DNA of 64,000 nucleotides from Candidatus Hemicellulosilyticus sp. P3 (GCA_001543385.1 LPNH01000001.1:195794-259793); one strand, 5' to 3'; counted from the stretch's first letter, positions 10,001 through 17,276 are shown. The notes: a model not told the origin generated them from the letters alone. A program made the numbers and translations.

Positions 10001-10401
10001 TTGTCATCCTTCAATTGAGCAGATAGGCGGCGAAGAGTCCACTCATCCTGTTTTGTAGGTAAACCAAGCAAAAGTTGTTTCTTAAATTCACGGGCAATCT
10101 CCAGTTTGCACTGTTGGGCGTATGCAGCATCAGGTATCTGTTCTTTTGAATAAAGTCGACGAACCAGTTCTTGGTCTGGTTGATGCATACCAATCAACAG
10201 CCTACAACAACGAAATTCTTGCTTGTTACCTTCATATACATAATCACCAGGAATGCTGTCAATTTGATTGACAACCAGTTGCCAGCCACGTAGATTAAAG
10301 TAGCCTACACAGAAGTCCACACGCTTTACACCCATATTAGTGATTATGTCTTGTAATCCCTTGGTGAACTTTGTTTCAATGTTGTCGTAGATTCTTGCCA
10401 T
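7021..10401 (-). CDS. SNF2-family helicase with N-terminal phospholipase D-like domain
   Basis: A 1126-residue fusion. Residues 1-220 carry a PLD-like domain with one HxK motif (HAKLYLAH, from 146) followed by GSSNLT (167-172); a single HKD site normally needs dimerisation to act as a nuclease. From about 255 there is a superfamily 2 SNF2 motor: Walker A GDVVGLGKT (289-297), DESH box (361-364), TATP (about 392), then a helicase C lobe with KVLIFTQYSD, ATDVLSEGQNLQ and an arginine-finger QRAGRVDRIDQ. It is the first gene of the minus-strand cassette and lies directly downstream of the putative invertible promoter segment. PLD plus SNF2 proteins are known from restriction and DISARM-like loci, but no drmA or drmB homologue is present here. 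I infer a translocating nuclease guided by the adjacent methyltransferase. Confidence 0.85.
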   Translation of the reverse strand: MARIYDNIETKFTKGLQDIITNMGVKRVDFCVGYFNLRGWQLVVNQIDSIPGDYVYEGNKQEFRCCRLLIGMHQPDQELVRRLYSKEQIPDAAYAQQCKLEIAREFKKQLLLGLPTKQDEWTLRRLSAQLKDDKVCVKLYVAEPLHAKLYLAHRPDDTFNPIQAIMGSSNLTYAGLTKQGELNAEFGDSDSAQKLAAWFDDRWNDRFCIDITKELIEAIDNSWAGEEIIPPYYIYLKTAYHLSADTRSGIKEFTLPPEFQNDLFDFQQTAVKIAARHLNSEKRGGAMIGDVVGLGKTITACAIAKIYEMTFASSTLIICPANLQDMWDKYRRRYDLKADIMSMAKPIDIDNARYYRLIIVDESHNLRNENGVRYRNIKALIERQDSKVLLLTATPYNKDFSDLASQLKLFISEDDDLGIRPEEYIRSLGGDRAFLQKHSEVFIRSIKAFERSDKLDDWQELTKLFLVRRTRTFIKENYAKTDPENGRKYLEFRDGHRSYFPDRIPKAIKFDTVEGDQYSRLYSSDMIAMMEELRLPRYGLSQYEDKGKTADASTDDKQLLENLSRAGQRMMGFCKSTFFKRIDSSGFSFLLTLYRHILRNAVFIYAIENKLPLPIGDENALPEEYLDDADINDIFSHDDDEEDRKAGDGLIDIPTNMNVYMEKAKDYYNTLTVKNNVSWINPSYFKRTLKQHLRQDCEKIISMILLCDKWNPQTDQKLNCLEELLKKTHKDDKVLIFTQYSDTANYIYRQLRKRGFKHIDRATGGSANPTTIVEHFSPVSNKANIAKENETRILVATDVLSEGQNLQDAHVIVNYDLPWAIIRLIQRAGRVDRIDQSSEKIFCYSFFPAEGVEKIIRLRKRLNDRINENANIVGSDEKFFEGNETNLRDMYNEKSGSLDDDEDDSDVDLASQAYQIWKNATDANPKLKQIIPALSDVIYSTKRAASPIEDGVITYVKTHNDYDVLSWYNSKGEIISQSQKKILQAMACTADTKVEEPLDNHFDLVKSAVENIKQETTSVSGILGNRFSTRYRIIDLLEHYYKQPPTLFFSEEKRQLLKLAIDDIYNYQLLESTKFILGRMLRTSTNDDTVESVLEMHKNGTLCRVDEYRNKHKDPTIICSMGLKYL

Positions 10402-10565
10402 CTGTTATATCAAAGTAAACTCCCAGCGCAGTGTCTCGACAGGCGACCAAACCTTTTGTTACACTACGAGGGAGTTCTATTATGTTTTTGCCTATCGGCT
10501 TCTGGGGCTTTGTCGAGCAATATCCGCAACTCAAATAAGCACTAAATGGGGGTACACCCCATTCG

Positions 10566-10582
10566 TCTCTTTCTAAGAGACG
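10566..10582 (+). repeat. Left inverted repeat of the putative invertible segment
   Basis: Seventeen bases, TCTCTTTCTAAGAGACG, whose exact reverse complement occurs at 10737-10753. Together with two bases to its left it forms a palindrome CGTCTCTT-TCT-AAGAGACG (10564-10582). The 3-bp centre (TCT here, AGA on the same strand at the right copy) is what makes the two copies inverted rather than direct, as expected of a recombinase crossover site. Confidence 0.8.
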
Positions 10583-10736
10583 TAGAGAGACAAAAAGTCC
10601 ACTTATATCATAGTTTCAGGAGCAATTTCTACCTGTTTTTGCTAAACAAAGTGAAAAAGTGGCATGTATAAAGTCGGTTTTCTTATCTAATAAGGTGGAT
10701 TTTGCAAGAAAATAAGTACCTTTGTACCCAAATATC
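10583..10736. mobile_element. Putative invertible promoter segment (154 bp)
   Basis: DNA between the two inverted repeats, adjacent to a tyrosine recombinase gene. It contains a Bacteroidota -7 element on the plus strand near its right end. In the orientation given, the promoter points toward the 3' end of the recombinase gene, antisense to it. If inverted, the box would sit near 10595-10602 on the minus strand, about 190 bp upstream of the helicase start, and would drive the helicase-methyltransferase-DprA cassette. Promoter inversion by adjacent tyrosine recombinases is well known in Bacteroides. Inversion here is inferred, not observed. Confidence 0.6.
10717..10724 (+). promoter_or_regulatory. 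TAnnTTTG -7 promoter box inside the putative invertible segment
   Basis: TACCTTTG matches the Bacteroidota -7 consensus exactly. The nearest upstream TTTG (10701-10704) is only 12 bases away, closer than the usual 17-23, so the -33 element is poor. The box lies 12 bases inside the right inverted repeat. Confidence 0.5.
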
Positions 10737-10753
10737 CGTCTCTTAGAAAGAGA
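10737..10753 (-). repeat. Right inverted repeat of the putative invertible segment
   Basis: Exact 17-base reverse complement of 10566-10582. On the plus strand it reads CGTCTCTT-AGA-AAGAGA. It ends 28 bases from the stop codon of the tyrosine recombinase gene. Confidence 0.8.
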
Positions 10754-10781
10754 TTGAGAATTTTGCTAAACAAATCCTTGT

Positions 10782-11975
10782 TTACAACAATCCCAGAATC
10801 ATCTTGTTTGCTTTATCAACCACTGACGTTTCTAATGAAGCGAGGTAGATTTGTGTCGTTGCCTCTGGGTCGTGTCCCATTCCTTCGCTGATGACAGGCA
10901 ACGGTACATTTTTTGCCTTGGCTGCACTGGCCCATGAGTGACGAGCCACGTACATGGTGAGTGGTCGCTGGAGTTTCAGTGTAGTCGAAAGTTCCTTTAG
11001 GCGATAGTTAACCAAATGCAGGGCATTGTCATATTGCCTCCGTTCATTGCCTTGCTCTTTGATGACAGGAAGAAGAAAGTCTGTTTTGTTTTCAGGGTAT
11101 TTAGTGATTATCTTTGCCATACACTTCTCCCACTTGATGGTGAGTTGCTGGCCTGTTTTTCGTCTTCGATAAGTCAGGATTCCATTTTGAAGGTCAGTCT
11201 TTTTGAGATAAGCTATATCCACGAAAGACATGCCTCGGGTGTAGAAGCTGAACATAAACATGTCACGGGCGAAGTCCAATGATGGTTTCATGGATAAGTC
11301 CAACTCCTTCAATGCTTTGATGGCCTTGATAGGTATGGCTCGTTTTACCGTCTTATCCACTCCAGTATAGACATGACGGAAGGGATTGTTCTGTGGAGTC
11401 AATCCCTTCTCCACTGCACGATTATAGACAGCCCGAAGATTGCGCATGTAGAACGAAATGGTGTTCATGCGAACCCCACGGGCTTTCAGATAGGCTTCAT
11501 AGAGAAGCATCAGGTCAGAACTGATGCCATCAATAGGCACGTCCTGTTCTTCGCGGAATGCCATAAAGCTATTGAGTGTAGCCGTGTATGTCTCTGAAGT
11601 TCGGACTTTTCCCAACTGTTTCAGTTGAGCTATGACACCATGCATAAAGGTAAAGAGGGAGGACTCCTTGGTCAATTTATGGAACGTTGTAATCACATCG
11701 TCTGCCGAGAAACGGCGACGCTCCGTTTCTAACGAGCAGACAACCTTTTCCAGACGGGCCACATCCCAAGCCAGACGCTCTTGAATACCTAACAAAAGGT
11801 TAGATCGGCAACCATTTACGATAATGCATTCCGTCTTGGCATCCCATTCCTTCGCAAATACTTTATAATCAGTATTCAATTGACGGACCATCCGGTTGTG
11901 GATAATTTGGAAGTAGATGCCTCCTTCTTTGCCTTCTACCGTGGAAGACCTGAATTTTACCCTTATTGATGTCAT
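10782..11975 (-). CDS. Tyrosine site-specific recombinase (integrase/invertase family)
   Basis: A 397-residue tyrosine recombinase of the Bacteroidota type: an N-terminal arm-binding beta domain (1-95), a SAM-like core-binding domain (about 105-205) and a catalytic domain. Catalytic residues visible are R247 in FYTRGMSF, K273 in RRKTG, R345-H346 in YVARHSWAS (tyrosine replaces the first histidine of HxxR, common in this subgroup), H368 in GMGHDP and nucleophile Y377 in TQIYLASL. The FYTRGMSFVDIAYL signature is shared by Bacteroides integrases and by DNA invertases of phase-variable loci. The gene ends 28 bases from an inverted repeat, favouring a role as the local invertase. It is also the last AT-richer gene before the core chromosome, so it could instead be the integrase that brought in the island. 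Both could be true. Confidence 0.88.
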   Translation of the reverse strand: MTSIRVKFRSSTVEGKEGGIYFQIIHNRMVRQLNTDYKVFAKEWDAKTECIIVNGCRSNLLLGIQERLAWDVARLEKVVCSLETERRRFSADDVITTFHKLTKESSLFTFMHGVIAQLKQLGKVRTSETYTATLNSFMAFREEQDVPIDGISSDLMLLYEAYLKARGVRMNTISFYMRNLRAVYNRAVEKGLTPQNNPFRHVYTGVDKTVKRAIPIKAIKALKELDLSMKPSLDFARDMFMFSFYTRGMSFVDIAYLKKTDLQNGILTYRRRKTGQQLTIKWEKCMAKIITKYPENKTDFLLPVIKEQGNERRQYDNALHLVNYRLKELSTTLKLQRPLTMYVARHSWASAAKAKNVPLPVISEGMGHDPEATTQIYLASLETSVVDKANKMILGLL

Positions 11976-12193
11976 AGTGTGCGTTATTTGGCTGCAAGAT
12001 AACTATATGTCAACAGTCGTTTTTTCGCGACTTAGCGTAGACATGGGAGATGACCGGAGACTGGCGGTGAGAAGTGGTGTTTCATCAATATTAGGCAAGT
12101 CGGTTTTGATTTTGCCTGCTTTGGATTCAGTGTTGTTGCTGTTTCGCTCGATGGGGATGGCAATAATATGGAGGTTATTCCGTTATTTTTCCG

Positions 12194-12640
12194 ATGCTTG
12201 AGATTTTGCAGCAATGGGGAGTGTGGGGGCTTTTCGCGGGCTCGTTTTTGGCGGCCACGGTGGTTCCTTTCTCGTCGGATGCGATGTTGGTGGGCATGTT
12301 GGCTGTGGGGTGTGAGCCGGTCTCATGCCTGGTGGCGGCGACGCTGGGCAACTGGCTGGGCGGGCTGACCTCGTATGGAATCGGATGGCTGGGCCGTTGG
12401 GAATGGCTGGAGCGGTGGTTCCGGGTGAAGCGGTCGACGCTGGAGCGTCAGCGTGCGCGTGTCGACCGTTGGGGTGCCTGGCTGGCCTTGCTGACATGGC
12501 TGCCCGTCGTGGGCGACTTGTTTGCCATCGCCTTGGGATTTTACAGGGTGGCGCCGTGGAAGAGCGCACTGTTTATGCTGGCAGGCAAGGCTTTGCGCTT
12601 TGTGGCATGGACGTTTCTTTATTATGCGGCGGCTGTCTGA
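12194..12640 (+). CDS. YqaA/DedA-family small membrane protein
   Basis: A 148-residue integral membrane protein matching the YqaA branch of the DedA/VTT superfamily. Features are an N-terminal hydrophobic helix with GLFAGSFLAATVVPFSSD, a central GNWLGGLTSYGIGWLG segment, a charged linker (WFRVKRSTLERQRARVDRWG), and the characteristic LTWLPVVGDLFAIALGFYR amphipathic re-entrant region before a last helix. DedA proteins are thought to move lipids such as undecaprenyl phosphate across membranes, but the YqaA subgroup is uncharacterised. The ATG at 12194 gives the expected N-terminus. It is the first gene with core-like GC content after the island; the upstream 218 bases contain no other gene that I can support. 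Confidence 0.8.
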   Translation: MLEILQQWGVWGLFAGSFLAATVVPFSSDAMLVGMLAVGCEPVSCLVAATLGNWLGGLTSYGIGWLGRWEWLERWFRVKRSTLERQRARVDRWGAWLALLTWLPVVGDLFAIALGFYRVAPWKSALFMLAGKALRFVAWTFLYYAAAV

Positions 12641-12714
12641 AACTTGATTTCCGTGGCGGATGAACAATTTTATTGTCTCTTCTGCGTTACTTTTTCAATC
12701 AACAATTTATTGCT

Positions 12715-13392
12715 ATGAATCTTTTTTGGATTGTTTTTATTGCGCTGATGCTGCTGAGTTTCGCAGCCAGCAAGAGTGTGGAAAGTAAATTCAGGCGCTA
12801 TGCGAAGATTCCCACAAACGGGGGGATGACAGGGCGTGAGGTTGCGGAAAAGATGTTGTATGACAATGATATACACAATGTTACGGTGCAGGAGGTCAAC
12901 GGGACGCTGACTGACCACTACAACCCGGTTAACCGCACGCTGAATCTCAGCCGCGATGTCTATCACGGCACCAGTGTGGCCGCCGCTGCCGTGGCGGCGC
13001 ATGAATGCGGCCATGCTGTGCAGCATGCCACGGCGTACAGTTGGCTGACGTTGCGTTCGACGCTGGTGCCGGTGGTGAGCTTTTCCAACCGGTGGGTGTC
13101 GTGGCTGCTGTTGGCAGGAGTGCTGCTTGTCAACCGTTTTCCGCAGCTGCTGTTGGCCGGCATTGTGCTGTTTGCGCTGACGACGCTCTTTTCGCTGATC
13201 ACCCTGCCGGTGGAAATCAACGCTTCGAGACGTGCGTTAGTGTGGCTCAACACGCACAGCGTCACCTCGGTCGAGACACATCCCTATGCCGAGAGTGCGT
13301 TGCGGTCGGCGGCTTATACTTATGTCATCGCGGCGCTGACGTCGCTGGCGACGCTGTTTTATTATGTGTTGATATATCTTGACCGCAGGTAG
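12715..13392 (+). CDS. Membrane zinc metallopeptidase (Zn_peptidase_2 family)
   Basis: A 225-residue membrane protein with the zinc-binding HECGH motif in AAHECGHAVQHA, as in the neutral zinc metallopeptidase family PF04298. An N-terminal transmembrane helix (about 1-20) is followed by a cytoplasmic or periplasmic segment, the metal site, and two or three further helices including a long WVSWLLLAGVLLV segment. The frame extends to a TTG at 12673, but the ATG at 12715 gives a clean membrane anchor start and is preferred. The stop lies four bases before the MutS start, so the two are probably co-transcribed. The substrate is unknown. Confidence 0.85.
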   Translation: MNLFWIVFIALMLLSFAASKSVESKFRRYAKIPTNGGMTGREVAEKMLYDNDIHNVTVQEVNGTLTDHYNPVNRTLNLSRDVYHGTSVAAAAVAAHECGHAVQHATAYSWLTLRSTLVPVVSFSNRWVSWLLLAGVLLVNRFPQLLLAGIVLFALTTLFSLITLPVEINASRRALVWLNTHSVTSVETHPYAESALRSAAYTYVIAALTSLATLFYYVLIYLDRR

Positions 13393-13396
13393 ACAG

Positions 13397-16039
13397 ATGG
13401 CTTCCAAGGAGAAGAAGGGGGAACGGAAGCAGGATGCCGAGTCGCCGTTGATGCGGCAGCACGCCGAGATGAAACGGCGTTTCCCCGACGCGATGCTGCT
13501 GTTTCGGGTGGGTGATTTCTACGAGACGTTCGGCGCGGATGCCAAGCGAGCCTCGGAGATATTGGGTATCACGCTGACGCGCAAGGCTGCCGGCGCGGGG
13601 ACATACACCGAGTTGGCCGGCATCCCCTACCATGCGCTGGAACAGTATTTGCCGCGTCTGGTGCGGGCGGGGTTGCGGGTGGCAATCTGCGACCAGCTGG
13701 AGGATCCGAAGGCAACCAAGGGGCTGGTGAAGCGCGGCATCACGGAGTTGGTGACACCGGGGGTGTCCTACAACGACATGGTGCTGGAAGTCAAGGAGAA
13801 TAATTTCCTATGTGGCCTGCATTTGTGTGACAAGATTCATGGAGTCAGTTTTCTGGATGTGTCGACAGGTGAGTTTTATGTCGCCCAGGGCGACAGGGAG
13901 TATGTCGACAAGCTGTTGCACTCGTTCCGTCCTACGGAAGTGATATTGCAGCGGCAGAAGCAGCAGTTGTTTCACTCCCTTTTCCCGGAGACATATTATA
14001 CCAATACTTTCGACGACTGGGTTTTCACGACAGACTTTGCCCACGACACGCTGACACGCCAGTTCGGCACGGCGTCTTTGAAAGGGTTCGGCGTGGAGTC
14101 GCTGGACAAGGGGGTTGTCGCCGCTGCGGTGGCATTGCATTATCTGCAGGAGACCCGTCACGACCGCACAGGCAATATTTGCGGGCTGAGCCGTGTCGAG
14201 GAGGACCGCTATGTATGGCTCGACAAGTTCACGATGCGCAATCTGGAGCTGATTCATTCCCCCAATGAGAACGCCAAGACATTGGTCGATGTCATCGATC
14301 GGACAGTTACCCCCATGGGGGCGCGGATGCTGCGCCGTTGGATGACGATGCCGCTGAAAGATCGCTCCGCCATCGAGGAGCGGCTTTGTGTCGTCGACCT
14401 GTTGGTTCGTGAGCCGGATTTGGCCGGCCGGATGCGGCAGCATATACGCACGGTGGGCGATTTGGAACGGCTGGCCTCAAAGGTGGCTATTGGCCGTGTG
14501 TCGCCGCGCGAGGTGCAGCAGGTAAGGCGTGCACTGGAGGCGGTAGGGGAGTTGCGGACGCTCTGCCGGCAGGTTGACGTGTTGTCGCCTTACGCCGAAC
14601 AGCTGGATGCCTGCGAAGAGATGTGCCGCCGCATTGCCTCCGAGGTGGTGGACGACCCGCCGACCCGTGTGGACAAGGGCGGCGTTGTGCAGGCGGGCGT
14701 CAATGCCGAGCTGGACGAGTTGCGCTCCATTTCGGGTTCGGGACGGGAGTATTTGGCCGAGCTACAGGCCCGTGAGAGCGAGCGCACCGGCATACCGTCG
14801 CTCAAGATAGGTTTCAATAATGTTTTCGGTTATTATCTTGAGGTGACGCATACGCACAGGGACAAGGTCCCTGCGGAGTGGGTGCGGCGGCAGACACTGG
14901 CCAATGCCGAGCGCTACATCACACCGGAGCTGAAGGCCTATGAAGAGAAAATCCTGGGTGCCGACGAGCGTATCCTGGTGCTTGAGACACAGATATTCAC
15001 GGCGCTGGTCACGGCGCTGTCCGAACGAGTCCCGTCCATCCTGACCGACGCCCACCGGTTGGCGCAGATGGACTGCCTGCTGTCATTCGCAGAGGTGTCG
15101 ATGGCCAACCGTTACTGCCGTCCGCAGCTGACGGACGAAGCGGTCATCCGCATCCGTGAGGGGCGTCATCCGGTTATCGAGACCCAGCTGCCTCCGGGCA
15201 CCCAATATGTGAGCAACGACGTGTCGCTCGACACGGAGAAGCAGCAGATTGTCATCATCACCGGCCCCAACATGTCGGGTAAATCGGCGTTGTTGCGGCA
15301 GACGGCGCTCATTGTGCTGCTGGCTCAGATAGGGTGTTACTGCCCGGCTGCCGAAGCCACAATCGGTGTTGTCGACAAGATATTCACCCGGGTAGGGGCG
15401 TCGGACAATATCTCCTCGGGAGAGTCGACATTCATGGTCGAGATGAACGAGACGGCCAGCATCCTCAACAACATCTCCGACCGGAGCCTGGTGTTGCTCG
15501 ACGAGATTGGCCGCGGGACATCCACCTATGACGGCATCTCCATCGCATGGGCCATCGCAGAATACCTGCACAACAACAAAAAAGCGCATCCAAAAGTGCT
15601 TTTTGCCACGCACTATCACGAGTTGATAGAGATGGCGGACCGTTATGAGCGCATCCAGAATTATCACATATCGGTCAAAGAGGTGGATAACAAGGTGATT
15701 TTCTTGCGCAAATTGATTCCCGGCGGCAGCGAGCACAGCTTCGGCATCCATGTGGCACGTATGGCCGGGATGCCGCCGCAGGTGCTGAAAAGGGCTACCG
15801 AGATGCTGCAGCGGATGGAGGCGAAAAGCCAGCGGATCACCACTGTCAAAGGGCGTAGGAGCGATGCGGCGGCGCCTGCCGTGCCGCCGCAGGGCTATCA
15901 GCTCAGCTTCATACAGCTTGACGACCCCACGTTGCTCGACATCCGCAACCGCATCGCGGACATTGACATAGATACATTGACACCCATTGAGGCCCTGTTG
16001 AAACTCAATGAGATAAAAAAAATAGTGCAGAAAAAATAA
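13397..16039 (+). CDS. mutS: DNA mismatch repair ATPase MutS
   Basis: An 880-residue MutS1. The N-terminal mismatch-reading domain shows the FYETF (Phe-x-Glu) motif at about 35, which stacks on the mispair. The connector, lever and clamp domains follow, then the C-terminal ABC ATPase with Walker A GPNMSGKSALLRQ, the GESTFMVEM signature and Walker B LVLLDEIGRGTSTYDG, and the H-loop LFATHYHE. It recognises mismatches and recruits MutL. The frame begins at a TTG at 13379, but the ATG at 13397 gives the usual N-terminus and sits four bases after the peptidase stop. Length and all motifs are normal. Confidence 0.97.
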   Translation: MASKEKKGERKQDAESPLMRQHAEMKRRFPDAMLLFRVGDFYETFGADAKRASEILGITLTRKAAGAGTYTELAGIPYHALEQYLPRLVRAGLRVAICDQLEDPKATKGLVKRGITELVTPGVSYNDMVLEVKENNFLCGLHLCDKIHGVSFLDVSTGEFYVAQGDREYVDKLLHSFRPTEVILQRQKQQLFHSLFPETYYTNTFDDWVFTTDFAHDTLTRQFGTASLKGFGVESLDKGVVAAAVALHYLQETRHDRTGNICGLSRVEEDRYVWLDKFTMRNLELIHSPNENAKTLVDVIDRTVTPMGARMLRRWMTMPLKDRSAIEERLCVVDLLVREPDLAGRMRQHIRTVGDLERLASKVAIGRVSPREVQQVRRALEAVGELRTLCRQVDVLSPYAEQLDACEEMCRRIASEVVDDPPTRVDKGGVVQAGVNAELDELRSISGSGREYLAELQARESERTGIPSLKIGFNNVFGYYLEVTHTHRDKVPAEWVRRQTLANAERYITPELKAYEEKILGADERILVLETQIFTALVTALSERVPSILTDAHRLAQMDCLLSFAEVSMANRYCRPQLTDEAVIRIREGRHPVIETQLPPGTQYVSNDVSLDTEKQQIVIITGPNMSGKSALLRQTALIVLLAQIGCYCPAAEATIGVVDKIFTRVGASDNISSGESTFMVEMNETASILNNISDRSLVLLDEIGRGTSTYDGISIAWAIAEYLHNNKKAHPKVLFATHYHELIEMADRYERIQNYHISVKEVDNKVIFLRKLIPGGSEHSFGIHVARMAGMPPQVLKRATEMLQRMEAKSQRITTVKGRRSDAAAPAVPPQGYQLSFIQLDDPTLLDIRNRIADIDIDTLTPIEALLKLNEIKKIVQKK

Positions 16040-16043
16040 CTTT

Positions 16044-16078
16044 TTTGCAGCCATTTCAAAAAAAAGTTTGTACCTTTG
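16044..16078 (+). promoter_or_regulatory. Promoter of the tRNA cluster
   Basis: TTTG at 16044-16047 and TACCTTTG at 16071-16078, separated by 23 bases, match the Bacteroidota -33/-7 consensus. The first tRNA starts about 50 bases downstream. Confidence 0.75.
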
Positions 16079-16128
16079 CAGCCGTTTTAGGCAACGCAGT
16101 TCATTGATTTACTAAATTCAGCTTACAG

Positions 16129-16201
<73 letters not shown>

Positions 16202-16265
16202 CACAGGGTCAAAGGCCGCAAGGTTTCGCGCCTCCACGCCGTCAGCCCAGGCAGTTTGACCGATT

Positions 16266-16348
16266 GCTCTGGTGGTGGAATGGTAGACACGAGGGACTTA
16301 AAATCCCTTGCCCGCAAGGGCGTGTGGGTTCAAGTCCCACCCGGAGTA
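16266..16348 (+). tRNA. tRNA-Leu (TAA)
   Basis: A class II tRNA of 83 bases with a long variable arm (TGCCCGCAAGGGCGT region). The anticodon loop CTTAAAA gives TAA. The acceptor GCTCTGG pairs with CCGGAGT, including G-T pairs. No encoded CCA. Confidence 0.93.
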
Positions 16349-16358
16349 CAGTTCGTAA

Positions 16359-16431
<73 letters not shown>

Positions 16432-16537
16432 CAAATCAGAGAGTAATTTGAAATATTGCCGGAAGGAATCGGTAACCGTCCATGTCTTTTACGCCAACGC
16501 CATTGCGCCGAGGCCGGTCGATTTCTGAAAATAATAT

Positions 16538-16610
16538 GTCTTGGTAGCTCAGTTGGTAGAGCAATTGACTCTTAATCAATGGGTCCAGGGTTCGAGTCCC
16601 TGCCAGGACA
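16538..16610 (+). tRNA. tRNA-Lys (CTT)
   Basis: Acceptor GTCTTGG pairs with CCAGGAC; anticodon loop CTCTTAA gives CTT; T loop TTCGAGT. No encoded CCA. Confidence 0.95.
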
Positions 16611-16617
16611 CTCATTT

Positions 16618-16691
16618 CGGGGTGTAGCGCAGTTGGCTAGCGCGCCACGTTCGGGACGTGGAGGCCGGAAGTTCGAGTCTTCTCACCCCGA
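16618..16691 (+). tRNA. tRNA-Pro (CGG)
   Basis: Acceptor CGGGGTG pairs with CACCCCG; anticodon stem CCACG/CGTGG encloses TTCGGGA, giving CGG. It is 74 bases long and lies seven bases after tRNA-Lys. Confidence 0.95.
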
Positions 16692-16756
16692 CTACCCTTT
16701 CAAATCCTCCTCTTTTTTTCAGAACAAAGACCGCAAAGCGGGACTGTTCTCTGATT

Positions 16757-16829
<73 letters not shown>

Positions 16830-16856
16830 CCATCTTTTTTATCAATTTTCAATATT

Positions 16857-17216
16857 ATGGTTAAACAATACGAGACCGTTTTCATTGTAACTCCCGTTTT
16901 GTCTGAAGAACAGATGAAGGAAACGGTGAAGAAGTACACAGACCTGCTGACTAACGCAGGTGCGGAGATTGTGTACACCAACAATTGGGGTATGCGCAAA
17001 CTGGCCTACCCAATCAAGAAAAAAACCAATGGTTTTTATTATCTGATTGAATTCAAAGCCGAAGGCAGCGTCATCAACACGCTGGAGGTGGCCTACAAGC
17101 GTGACGAGCGGTTGCTCCGTTTCCTCACCGTGGCCCTTGACAAGCATGCCGTGGCCTACAACGAGAAAAAACGTGCCGCCAAGAAGGCTGCCGCCGAAAC
17201 ACCCGCTGCTGAATAA
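16857..17216 (+). CDS. rpsF: 30S ribosomal protein S6
   Basis: A 119-residue S6 protein starting MVKQYETVFIVTPVLSEEQ, with the family core strand NWGMRKLAYPIKKKTNGFYYLIEF and an Ala/Lys-rich C-terminal tail. The frame runs upstream into tRNA-Thr, but the ATG at 16857 gives the family start. S6 pairs with S18 on 16S rRNA in the platform of the small subunit. It is first of the conserved order rpsF-rpsR-rplI. Confidence 0.97.
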   Translation: MVKQYETVFIVTPVLSEEQMKETVKKYTDLLTNAGAEIVYTNNWGMRKLAYPIKKKTNGFYYLIEFKAEGSVINTLEVAYKRDERLLRFLTVALDKHAVAYNEKKRAAKKAAAETPAAE

Positions 17217-17276
17217 ACATGTATGAATGCTGACTCGCGGCCCGACACCGGCTGCAAGTCTCAATATTAAAGTATT

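Larger units (their letters stand above)
10637..10774 (+). repeat. 14-bp direct repeat pair around the right inverted repeat
   Basis: TTTTGCTAAACAAA occurs at 10637-10650 and again at 10761-10774, one copy inside and one outside the putative invertible segment. Each contains the partial palindrome TTG-CTAAA-CAA. They could be accessory (arm-type) recombinase or regulator binding sites. If the segment inverts, the two copies change from direct to inverted relative orientation. Confidence 0.45.
10402..10781. other. 380-bp intergenic region between recombinase and defence cassette (candidate switch)
   Basis: No credible gene is present. The stretch contains two 17-bp inverted repeats (10566-10582 and 10737-10753) enclosing 154 bp, a promoter-like box inside the enclosed segment, and a 14-bp direct repeat (10637-10650, 10761-10774). 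Between the left repeat and the helicase start (10402-10565), the only minus-strand promoter-like box I find is a degraded TTACTTTG about 12 bases from the start codon, so a good promoter for the cassette in this orientation is not evident. Confidence 0.6.

Noticed and set aside
3230-10401. DISARM or BREX assignment of the helicase-methyltransferase genes
   Set aside because: No drmA/drmB pair and no pglZ, brxC or brxL homologue is present in the window; domain overlap alone is not enough.
10402-10781. CRISPR-like repeats near the recombinase
   Set aside because: There are only two copies of each repeat, the 17-mers are inverted, and there is no regular repeat-spacer spacing or cas gene.
12673-12714. 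Upstream TTG start for the zinc peptidase
   Set aside because: It would add 14 residues ahead of a normal membrane-anchor start; the ATG at 12715 fits the family better.
15083-16054. Long minus-strand open frame opposite mutS
   Set aside because: It is a shadow of mutS codon use in GC-rich DNA, with no recognisable protein motifs; the same applies to long frames opposite rplI/rpsF, fadD, rfbB, the DHOD-like gene and lpxA.
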